64,000 nucleotides of DNA, from contig OY783209.1 of the NCBI GenBank assembly GCA_963678705.1, positions 10,354,001 through 10,418,000 on the forward strand, given 5' to 3'. The translations under genes were made by a program, and so were the position numbers. How positions within the stretch are numbered: the stretch's first letter is position 1; the number at the start of each line of letters is the position of its first letter. Under the pieces are notes generated by a model. The model did not search any database and was not told where the DNA came from. It saw only the letters and a list, made by a program, of their open reading frames with translations. Shown in pieces: positions 50,601 through 57,224 of the stretch. The stretch is from Panorpa germanica (taxonomy: Eukaryota; Arthropoda; Insecta; Mecoptera; Panorpidae).

Positions 50601-53600
50601 AGTATTGTTGAAGATGAATAATATTCATTAAAAAAATCACGATCCGTACTAAAGATTACATCTATTTATTTCTTCATTTAAATATTTATATTTTGCAGAC
50701 TCTAAAAAGTAGAATTCCATTAAGTTTTATACCCCTGCAACTGTGTCAAGTTTATAACTCCGGTCATAAATCATAAACTGGAGTCGCTTTTAATTCAGCA
50801 GTGAACCGTCGTTGCGATGTCTGTAGCTCATAAAAAGGGCCTTTCCTATGAACGACTGAATAGAAAACGAACACGTTCTAGACAAAAAACTCATGATATG
50901 TAATAGAAATTAAGTAGAATTTACTCCAAAATGTTTACTGGGTCGTTAACCCAAAAAAAGTAACGTCTAAAGCATATTTTTGCAGTGTACGTATGAACAC
51001 TAGATTAATGATATTTCTAACACATGTATTATCGTTTTCAGCATTAAACATGTGCTAATTCTTTTAATTATAATTACGCGCGTTTAAACAACACATGGCT
51101 GTCTCCATGAATTGTTCAACATTAGTTAATGAGAAATTTAATTATGTTTACATTCAGTAATAATTATATACAGCACCGTCAAGTTTCACCGTATGGCTGT
51201 CATAAAGCTCTGCGGTAAGTTTGATATCGTTGTAAACGACAAAGCTCCAGATGGTAGAAGAGCCGCATTCAAAAGCTTGACGATTCTGAGAGACAGACAG
51301 GCGGCGTAGATTATATAAGGAGTAGAGATAAGAGCAGACATGTGTATCAAATAGTAGTTTCATAAATGCTTTCATTAGTTTAATTCTTAACCCATTTTAA
51401 ATATATTTAAATTCGAATTTGAGTCACTTTATATTAGTGAAATATGAATGGGCTTGTGTCCTCATTTTCTAGTGGTCGATTTTTCAATTGTTGATTGAAA
51501 TTGATGTTAATAAATGTGTATTGGCGTGTCTATTTTATTAAATATCTAAATATTGACGGAGATATAGCAATTCAAAATTTGAATTGTACAACGTGAATCC
51601 CTTTAATAATTAAAGAGACAAAATGACTTTTTTAATTGTTAATATCTCCTAACATATAAGAAGTTATTAAAAAATAATTGAACATTTGAGGTTCTATTAA
51701 CCAACTTTATCAATATATAGTACACTGTTATAGAAATTAAGACGTAAGCCCATTGTACAGAACAAAAACGTTAACTTTTTAACGCAATTAGTAAAGATGT
51801 TCGTTTAACTGGTGTTACTTTTTATCTTTAGGTAGAGACACAACTCTGCCTTTCCTTCAACGACAGCTGGAAGCAGAAAGTCATCAGGATGGTGAAATAG
51901 CCGAACCTCGCGCTCTCCCCGTAGGGTTGGACATTGGACTGCAAGGCGAAATTCCCTCAATTCCAGAAGAAGTGCAATTGGAACTAAAAGCACATGAAAA
52001 GAATGGTGAAATTGCGACCACTGCATCAGAACCACCCACTGAAGCGCCCACTGAGCCACCAATTAAAGTGAGAATATTAAAATTGTAGCAATAATTATTT
52101 TAAACAATAAATATTTTCAATCAGTTGTGTCCCAAACTGTGATGAAGGTTGCAAGAAAACCATCATAATATTTTCTCCTAGGTATTCTTATAATATGATA
52201 CTTTAAGCAATTATTGCAATAGCTTTTTTTTTAAGGGGGCACTATTTTTTTCAATTTGTTTTATTTATTTATATTATTGTACAACATATTAAGTTTATTG
52301 TGTCAAAATTTGAAGGCGATTAGAGTAAAACTGTCGGAGATATAGAGTTTTAAGTCTTCACCTCTCTGGTCTGGTTTCCTGTTACTTTGAAACTTTTAAA
52401 TGCGGTTTCTCACACATAGCTTTTTCAGAGTCGGTGCCTTCTCTAGCTCAAAATCTACTGGACCGATTCTTTTGAAATGTTGCACACTCTTTCTTTACAT
52501 AAATGCCGAGGTAGTGGTGTCGAGTTTTTTTTATTTTAACGTATTTTAAAATATACGTATTTCTTTCATGAAAAATCGGTATTTTGACTTTTAAGTTCTG
52601 TAAAAAATTGAAAAATCAATAAAAAAAAGAAAAACTCGACAGTGTTACCTGCAAAAACTTATCAACTAATGAAATCATTTTGGGTTTTGGATATCAGAAA
52701 ATCCAGTGATGAGTTATGAGTGGCACCGCAATGTTACTTTTTTGTGACGTCTGCGGAGATTCGCTGTCAATGCCTCATTTCTTGACATTTATTTATGAAA
52801 ATTCACAAAGTATTCTTCAATTTATTCTTCATCTACTTCATTCTTCATTTTATCATGTAGTAATTATAGAAATAATTATATATTAACTGTGTCGTCAAAA
52901 AGCATTATCGAAAATATGCTTCTTTTTTATCGTTTTGACCTTACCCCCACTTAAATGTTTGTGTTTGTATTTTTATAGTAAAATGAAATTGTGACGTTTC
53001 ATTGGAATACGCGTTTTTGAAAATCGAATACATTTCTTTCCAGTTGATTATCGTCTATGTTTTCGTCAGTTTATTACTTTCCCATTCATTTCATATCAGA
53101 ATAACTCACAGCGAAATATGACCGGGATTAGCTAGTAAAATATAAATATTGATTTAGTGTGTATAGACATTTTCTTCAGCGCTAAGTTTTTTTAGGCATT
53201 TCCGGGAGCTGCTCGTCTAATGCCAGGAACTTCAACGCTGGAAGTTGCACCATCTGCACCGGAAGAACAAGAACAGCCAGCTAACCACGACATGCACGAA
53301 GTTTCAAATACTGAGATTACTGAAAATGGCAATCGAAGAAATGCACCTCCATCTAAGAACGATGTAAATAAGATCATTTCTTTAAACATAATATGTTCTA
53401 TCCATTTTACTTATGAATTACATATTATACAACTTTTTGAACACCTTGTATTTTTACACCAATTAGAAAAACCAATAAAAATTATTTGTTTAGAATTTTA
53501 ATTTCAAACCACGCAGGTAAATGGTTTGCAGTGGTACAGCGGAGGGCAATATTCGCCTCTGGACATGGCACAATACGTGTTTTGGACAGGTGACGAAAGT

Positions 53601-55140
53601 GGGGTGGCCAGAGCTGTTCAGGAGTTCATCCAAAACGGCTTGGTAAGTATTAAATAAAATCTACTGTATAATTTCGTTGTAACACGTTCTAGTTGTTGAT
53701 TTAAAACACAGATGGCTCACAAAGTAATTTATCTCTTTTTACGACTTATAATAAGTATAAAACAAATATGTTATTTGTTATTTAACACAGTTATAGAAGT
53801 TTCGTTCACATGTAGAATACATAAAATCTAGGAAGTATTATATTTGTGCTTTGATTTAGCACGCCCACAAATCATCACGTACAAATAATATATAACACGT
53901 GGCAGGAACACGTGCGGGATACATAAATCAGAAAATACGTTTTCCATTTAAATTATAACATACTTTTTAAGGAGCGAGGGGAGCAAAATATGCGCTTTTA
54001 TACATAATTACTTACTTACGTACTTAAGTACACATAAATTCAAAGTTTATATTCAATTTTGTTACTTTTATTTTTCTACAAACAAAATTTATTTGCTGAA
54101 GAACTCTTGCGATAAATTTCTCATTATTTCCAGATGTCTCGAGAAGAAGCCATAACATTCTTAAGAGATATCCGCATCGGGATAGAATACCTGCAGAATC
54201 GATATGACAATTTATTATCACCAAACAATTTAAAAGAAGTTTCTGATAACATTCCTATTTCCACTACTCCCCGACATACAGTGCCGTCTGTAAGTAGAAA
54301 ATTTGAAAACAATTCTGTTAAAAAGTTAGGTTAAGTTCTTTTATAAAAGTTTTAAACGTCATAATGTAGATTAAAACTAACAGAAATAATAAAGGAAATG
54401 TTTTATGTAGATCCCAGCTATTAAATCAACAATTGCCCCGCACCATGAGCCAGTGCAAGCTACGAAATCGGTACAAAAAGTAGAACTCCCTGTTAAGAAG
54501 GAGCTAACCTTAAAAACCGTTGCTGAGAAGAAGCTCGTTCCACAAACTCCAAAAGTGGAACATGAACGTGTAACAGGTATATAATCGTATTAACTCCTCT
54601 GTAATTAACTCGAATAGAAATCTATAAACAACATCGTGTATTCCAGATCCGGCCGGTGATTATGATGAAGTTGCTGGTCGTGTACGCTTGTCAAACTTCC
54701 TGTACACCGAATACTCTCTAGAAGAGGTTATCTACCAACTGGCTAAGGTAATATCTTCATATTCCCCTTTTGAAATTAGTTGGAGACAACTTCATTTCTT
54801 TTAAACTTTTTTTATAGGTTATGTTTGCTGAATCTTTGCGTCACGACTCTGGAGGCCACGCTGGAGGTGCTCTAGAACGACTTACCGGATTCCTTAACCA
54901 GGAAGGCAACAGCGGACGTATTAGTCGCACCTTCCAGAAGAAAATTCTGGGTATATTGATCACTAGAAACTAGTTCAGCAAGATACAATTCAGAAAACCG
55001 ATTTTAAATATTTTTTTATTTTAGACGTTTTGTTGGCTGCCCTGTCTGATGCACTAATAGAACATCCAGAACTTCTAGAAGCAGCCAGGGAGGGGATTCA
55101 TACTCCAGTTAAATTAAATACCAAAGTTAGATTTGGATAA
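20625..55140 (+). CDS. Uncharacterised secreted protein, 11 coding exons
   Basis: Exons: 20625-20715, 37684-37718, 49460-49499, 51832-52067, 53196-53363, 53517-53642, 54134-54289, 54411-54576, 54647-54747, 54818-54950 and 55025-55140. All have GT-AG borders and consistent phases: 1368 bp, 455 residues. The start follows an acceptor (TTTCGCAG/AGGAATG), so a noncoding exon lies upstream. Residues about 3-22 form a signal peptide (LVVTFVVVLITTAMS). Residues 56-190 are acidic and Pro/Thr-rich (EPPTEAPTEPP). Residues 191-265 (WYSGGQYSP, GLMSREEAITFL) and 340-450 (FLYTEYSLEEVIYQLAKV, ILDVLLAALSDALIEHPEL) look ordered and helical. Several KK/RR pairs are possible convertase sites. I do not know the family. 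A granin-like dense-core-vesicle protein is a weak guess based on the acidic, dibasic, helical make-up. Confidence 0.85.
20716..24537 (+). other. Intron 1 (first part): repeat relics, no gene seen
   Basis: Start of the 17-kb intron 1. At about 21410-21475 there is a segment distantly like the family A core (CTATAACTCCGTAAACATTTGG and an ACGCCAATACG match). Around 22186-22212 there is a short hairpin-forming stretch (GACAGTA...TACTGTC). A CT-rich run lies at 22574-22614. The purine-rich repeat E is listed separately. Confidence 0.45.
23332..23820 (+). repeat. Purine-rich dispersed repeat E, copy 1
   Basis: GA-rich DNA beginning GTAGCGAGGAAACAGTTAAA, made of degenerate iterations of an AGAGGA.AAG theme, ending in TAGAATAGTTTAAGTTTA and AATGTAGATTGTAAAACTGAA. 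Shares start, order and end with 39947-40501. Strong strand asymmetry makes long false open frames on both strands. Probably the 3' part of a retroelement, judged from the better preserved tail of copy 2. Confidence 0.65.
24538..25142 (+). mobile_element. MITE family A, copy A4
   Basis: Starts AATGGGCTTGTGCCCTCATT and ends GGACACAAGCCCATT. A few internal deletions, notably around the pair of TAAGGTT repeats. Plus orientation, in intron 1 of the secreted-protein gene. Confidence 0.9.
25235..25511 (+). mobile_element. tRNA-derived SINE family C, copy 1 (full length)
   Basis: Begins GACGACACAGTGGGCGAGAG, carries a pol III B-box (GGTTCGATCCCCGG, about 25290) and a tRNA-unrelated body, and ends in an A-run of about 28. 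It is flanked by AATAAGATTTTA at 25223-25234 and 25512-25523, a 12-bp target duplication. An antisense open frame (MASYMWATPLP) recurs in the other copy and is a repeat shadow. Confidence 0.92.
25945..26605. mobile_element. Possible inverted-repeat element M containing a short family B copy
   Basis: TTAGGTCTAGACCCCACTGA at about 25961 leads into GGAATAATTCCAT. Near 26570-26603 a mirrored version reads TATTATTCCTCAGTCGGGTC followed by GTGGTCTTAA. The shared CTGAGGAATAAT core and the wider match suggest terminal inverted repeats around a roughly 650-bp element into which the family B copy at 26287 inserted. Boundaries are uncertain. Confidence 0.4.
26287..26548. mobile_element. MITE family B, short internally deleted copy
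   Basis: Ends CCTAGTAAACATTTTGGAG and ACTAAATGTTTACTGGG, the family B terminal repeats. The interior is only about 260 bp against about 850 in the long copies. It keeps the GGGCACTTCAC subterminal stretch of the right end. Confidence 0.7.
26606..28242 (+). other. Intron 1: AT-rich, no gene or repeat recognised
   Basis: Nothing beyond A/T-rich sequence and scattered short open frames without splice support. Confidence 0.4.
28243..28846 (+). mobile_element. MITE family A, copy A5
   Basis: Starts CTGGGCTTGTGTCCTCATT and ends GGACACAAGCCCATT. Several small internal deletions, including loss of the TTTTAGCGCTAGA segment. Plus orientation. Confidence 0.9.
28847..30905 (+). other. Intron 1: AT-rich, no gene seen
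   Basis: No exon, RNA gene or repeat family recognised. One palindromic CRE-type octamer TGACGTCA occurs near 30620, followed by TTATGACGCAG; whether it is functional cannot be told from sequence. Confidence 0.4.
30909..31591. mobile_element. PIF/Harbinger-like MITE (family K)
   Basis: About 683 bp bounded by GGCCTGTCTCAGTATGGCAC and its mirror (GTCCCATACTGAGACAGGCC). The terminal repeats run about 33 bp through CCGTATTTAAGCG. TTA at 30906-30908 and 31592-31594 is a 3-bp target duplication, typical of PIF/Harbinger, as are the GGCC ends. The interior is GC-richer than its surroundings, contains a (CCGATA)n-type run near 31300, and encodes no transposase. The two open frames inside are not genes. 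Confidence 0.85.
31948..32480 (+). mobile_element. MITE family A, copy A6 (5' truncated)
   Basis: Begins inside the family at GATTGAAATTGATGTTAATA, lacking the first 50 or so bases including the terminal repeat. The 3' end (CACAAGCCCATT) is intact. Plus orientation. Confidence 0.85.
32957..33595 (+). mobile_element. MITE family A, copy A7 (full length)
   Basis: AATGGGCTTGTGTCCTCATT to GGACACAAGCCTATT, 639 bp, the best full-length match to A1 but in plus orientation. It lies about 480 bp from A6. Confidence 0.92.
33596..36376 (+). other. Intron 1: no gene seen; TACA microsatellite and a pyrimidine-rich tract
   Basis: A short (TACA)n lies at 34128-34143. At 35350-35650 the plus strand is pyrimidine-rich; its minus strand reads as a highly charged Lys/Arg/Glu frame (about 97 codons from an ATG, open further upstream). 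It has no recognisable domain or splice sites. It may be a decayed retroelement or low-complexity DNA. Confidence 0.4.
36377..37227 (+). mobile_element. MITE family B, copy B1 (about 851 bp)
   Basis: Terminal repeats CCCAGTAAACAATTTGG and CCAAAATGTTTACTGGG. The interior is shared with 44631-45479 (opposite orientation) and 50088-50942, including GCAGACCTGCCGATCGTGG and GTGAACCGTCGTTGCGAT. No coding frame. No consistent target duplication was seen. Confidence 0.9.
37719..38249 (+). other. Start of intron 2 (11.7 kb), no gene seen
   Basis: AT-rich sequence immediately after the 35-base exon 2 (37684-37718). No repeat recognised. Confidence 0.4.
38250..38482 (-). mobile_element. MITE family F, copy F3 (truncated)
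   Basis: Begins TTAAGGGGGAGGTATGG, the family F terminus, and matches the reverse of 52730-52954 down to the ACTCATAACTCATCAC segment. It stops there, directly abutting truncated family A copy A8. Confidence 0.8.
38483..39019 (+). mobile_element. MITE family A, copy A8 (5' truncated, with micro-inversion)
   Basis: Begins at the family's GAGATAtAGCAATT position, missing about 130 bp at the 5' side. The 3' end is mutated to GGACACAAGTCCGTT. At 38600-38620 a 21-bp segment is inverted relative to every other copy. Confidence 0.85.
39020..39946 (+). other. Intron 2: GC-richer patch, no gene seen
   Basis: At about 39225-39480 composition rises (around GCCCGGCACAAGTACCGCCC and TGCCATCTGTTGGC), unlike the flanks. 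It may be an unrecognised repeat. The minus-strand frame there lacks splice support and similarity to a known family. Confidence 0.35.
39947..40501 (+). repeat. Purine-rich dispersed repeat E, copy 2, with LINE-like 3' tail
   Basis: Same start (GTAGCGAGGAGACAGTTAAA) and order as copy 1. It ends TGTAGATTGTAAAGCCGAAA, then GGCGAACAATT and an (AAT)n run of about six units. A small GCCGAAAGGC hairpin followed by a microsatellite tail is typical of insect non-LTR retrotransposon 3' ends. The purine-rich part gives long false frames on both strands. Confidence 0.65.
40847..40900. mobile_element. MITE family D, solo right end
   Basis: ATAACAACTTTTAAGCATG followed by AGTCACCACCGAACTCTCG matches the right terminal region of family D (541-594). 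No left end was found nearby. Confidence 0.65.
40901..41735 (+). other. Intron 2: AT-rich, no gene seen
   Basis: Nothing recognised beyond AT-rich sequence. Confidence 0.4.
41736..42297 (+). mobile_element. MITE family A, copy A9 (internally deleted)
   Basis: AATGGGTTTGTGTCCTCATT to GGACACAAGCCCATT with several internal deletions; about 562 bp. Plus orientation. Confidence 0.9.
42298..43671 (+). other. Intron 2: no gene seen
   Basis: A GC-richer stretch at about 43238-43295 (GCAGGGTATCGCAGTCGCAG and beyond) has a small internal duplication of GCAGGGTA. Otherwise AT-rich and featureless. Confidence 0.35.
43672..43909 (+). repeat. Duplicated segment G, copy 1
   Basis: About 240 bp from TTTACTTCACGTTTCCCC to ACTTCCAATATGAAAT, repeated at 48710-48960 with high similarity. 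Copy 2 differs by a small replacement next to CTATACAGAG. No terminal inverted repeats seen. Confidence 0.8.
44631..45479 (-). mobile_element. MITE family B, copy B2 (about 849 bp)
   Basis: CCCAGTAAACATTTTGGAG to CCAAATTGTTTACTGGG; opposite orientation to B1 and B3. It has a small extra segment around GTTGAAGGCCTGTTGTC. Noncoding. Confidence 0.9.
45480..47144 (+). other. Intron 2: pyrimidine-rich tracts, no gene seen
   Basis: CT-rich stretches at about 46280-46480 and 46690-46870 generate several overlapping short frames without splice or family support. No repeat ends recognised. Confidence 0.35.
47145..47602. mobile_element. Inverted-repeat element J (about 458 bp)
   Basis: The left arm GGTATTTATTCGATATAGC... 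is mirrored at the right (...GCTATATCGAATAATTACC). The arms share about 60 bp, including TAGCTACACC, TTTGTTTTGAATCTTAT and AAAAACTA. The centre is AT-rich and noncoding. The target duplication is unclear. Confidence 0.8.
48397..48594 (+). repeat. Duplicated segment H, copy 1, with a family A relic
   Basis: GAAGAGGCTTGCTTGATAGT through CTTAATAACTCCTTATAT. The last 45 bp resemble family A in reverse. A second copy with an internal deletion lies at 48962-49140, with segment G between them. Confidence 0.75.
48710..48960 (+). repeat. Duplicated segment G, copy 2
   Basis: Matches 43672-43909. It carries GGCGGCCTTAGGGGGTGGTA next to CTATACAGA where copy 1 reads GTATTCTCGCGCAAC. It sits between the two H segments. 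Confidence 0.8.
48962..49140 (+). repeat. Duplicated segment H, copy 2, with a family A relic (reverse)
   Basis: GAGGCTTGCTTGATAGTTAT to GAGATATTAACAATTAAAAA. Compared with copy 1 it lacks about 30 bp (the GCTTACACGAGATGTCACGG region). It keeps more of the reverse family A segment, continuing through TTAACAATTAAAAAAGTCA. Confidence 0.75.
49786..50010 (+). mobile_element. Highly diverged relative of family A
   Basis: CATTTTATTAAATATCTAAA, TTGACGAAGATACAGTAATT and GAATTTGAATTGTAGTTTTG follow the family A order with many substitutions; no terminal repeats remain. Lies in intron 3, after exon 3 (49460-49499). Confidence 0.65.
50088..50942 (+). mobile_element. MITE family B, copy B3 (about 855 bp)
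   Basis: CCCAGTAAACAATTTGG to CCAAAATGTTTACTGGG; same orientation and order as B1. Noncoding. Confidence 0.9.
50943..51446 (+). other. Intron 3: no gene seen
   Basis: A slightly GC-richer stretch (about 51170-51320, around CAGACAGGCGGCGTAG) has no recognisable coding or repeat identity. Confidence 0.35.
51447..51754 (+). mobile_element. MITE family A, copy A10 (large internal deletion)
   Basis: AATGGGCTTGTGTCCTCATT to GACGTAAGCCCATT, only 308 bp. The middle (about 300 bp) is missing, joined at AATTGTACAACG, and the right end has lost ATAGGACACA. It ends 77 bp before coding exon 4. Confidence 0.9.
52231..52954 (+). mobile_element. MITE family F, copy F2 (near full length)
   Basis: Begins TTAAGGGGGCACTATTTTTT and ends TTACCCCCACTTAA, so the ends mirror each other over a short TTAAG/GGGGG stretch. 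The interior matches F1 (reverse) and F3. TTAA at both tips might be the target site, as in piggyBac-type elements, but the rest of the terminus does not confirm that. Lies in intron 4 of the secreted-protein gene. Confidence 0.75.
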
Positions 55141-55183
55141 AATTAATATCAAAAACCGGATAACCGGAAAAAAATTAGTAAAA

Positions 55184-55189
55184 AATAAA
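55184..55189 (+). other. Polyadenylation signal of the secreted-protein gene
   Basis: AATAAA 44 bases after the stop codon, within an A-rich stretch; the first candidate signal downstream. Confidence 0.5.
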
Positions 55190-57224
55190 AAAACATATTA
55201 TAAAGAATATATCACCTAAAATACAGTACCTACTATTACGTTATTGATTAATATAATATAATTTATTCGAGTAGTCTATATTGTTCTAACAGAGTTAATA
55301 ACGCTGTTAAATGAATAACGTTTATAACTTATAAGGTTGGTAGCTGTGCTAATAATATAATTATGACAGTGACCTACTTTAACCTCTAACATTGATCTCC
55401 GACTTACGTACAGGTAGCATTCTTATAAATCGTGAATTCCGTGTTTTATAATCTGGGGTTATTATTGTTGCCACTGTATCAGGCGCAGCGTTTTACAATT
55501 TTGAAAAAAGATCATGAAGAGTACATATGTCCACTAAAGGGATTTAAAATTCGGGACACAAAATGTAGATTGGACATAAATAAAAAACCACAACTACAAA
55601 AAATTAGTTTGGATTTAAGTCTTAAAGTGTTAATGCAAAAATCGCTTAAAAAGAAACAGCATAATTTGTCTTTAATGGCCACAAAATTGAAGAAGTCTTA
55701 AACCTATGCTATACTCTTGAGTTGTACACTCCGCTACGTAACCTATATATTACTAAAGAAACGTTATTACTTATTTAACAATGTTATTAAAAGCATTGTT
55801 GTAGTCTCAAGGTGGAGACACCTAGCGTGATTTCTTTCAAACTACATAATGCTAAACGTCTCTTTATTTTTTCTGTAGTTATTTTACAGCTTTTCCTTAT
55901 ATTAGTTTATAGAAATAAAGTACGTAAAACATAATCCAAATATATAATTAAAAATATTTACCCTATATATAAAAATAAAAACTATATCATGATATAAATG
56001 TACGTGCCCTTCTTGTATCCGTAGCATTATTACTCATTTACACGAATAAATTTAAAAATTGTATTAATTATTAAATAAAATATATATTTATAGTGAATTA
56101 GTAAATAATCAGGGTATAGCAAATCAAACAAAAACTGTAGAGAATGATGTATGGAACAAGCGAGACTGATATCAGGTATCGAATCTAAATTGAAGGTAAA
56201 ATTGAGTAAATAATATCCATTCAGTTCTGAAGTAGAAATAATTAATGTAATACTACTATAAAAAGACAAGTACTTCTTTAAAAACACAAGTTTCAATTAT
56301 TTTAATTTTTATTAAAATATTTAAAAACGGTAATCAGAGACATCTGTTGACGAAGTTGTGAAACACTTGCGTAAGTATTAGATTGTAAATTAACAATTTG
56401 ATTTTAAATATTTATGATATTTTTTTTATATTTAACACTGAATCTGTAGTATTTAATATTATTTATTTTAGAGAAAGGTAATATTAAATCAATAAAACTA
56501 CGGTTATTTCGGACACTAATAATCGTAGAATTGATTGATTTTCAAAATTATTTCTATTGATTTTTTTTTAGATACAGGGTAGATCTTAAAGTAAATGTTG
56601 TACCGCTTTATATAGTTGTTCAAAATAAATATCTAATAAACTAAAATATTGCACAGATCTTTTGTTAACTAAGATCGGCCCTGTCCAAACAAATAAGTGA
56701 GCGCCTTATTTTGGGAGGAATTAAAAAAACTTCATAAGAAATAAAATTATTTATGAATCTCTTTTTCAATTTTAAATTATATGTATTTGAGTTTAAGTTT
56801 ATGTCCTCTTTAAACAGTAATTTTCTTTAAGTAAAAGAAATTTTTCATAATGTATAAATTTGTTAAAAAATTATTATTAGAAATATATTGAAATAAATGT
56901 ATAACTAATGTAATAAAAAAATATGCAAAACGCAGTGTTTGTGTTTCAAAATGTTTACTTAGTTAACTGATTATATTACGAATAAAAAATAATCTTCAAA
57001 ATTCTTTAAAAATAGAAATTGTATTTAAAACAACCGCCGAGATAAATATATAAAATCTGAAATTCTACTCCTAGTGTCATCTATGAGAATAAATATTTAT
57101 AACAACCAAACTTGCACAAATCAATGGACATAACCTAAAACATTGATAGAAATAAAGAAAAATAAAAAAATGACAACTTGATGCTAACTGATAAATATAA
57201 TTATAGTAATAAATAAAATAGAAA
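55190..57224. other. Between the secreted-protein gene and ASH2; one unexplained open frame
   Basis: An open frame runs from a stop just before 55432 to TAA at 55701, about 89 codons with no ATG in its first half. A possible acceptor (CACTGTATCAG, about 55481) would make it an exon reading AQRFTILKKDHEEYICPL, Lys-rich towards the end. I do not recognise the product. It could be an alternative or neighbouring terminal exon, or chance. The rest is AT-rich and unremarkable. Confidence 0.3.
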
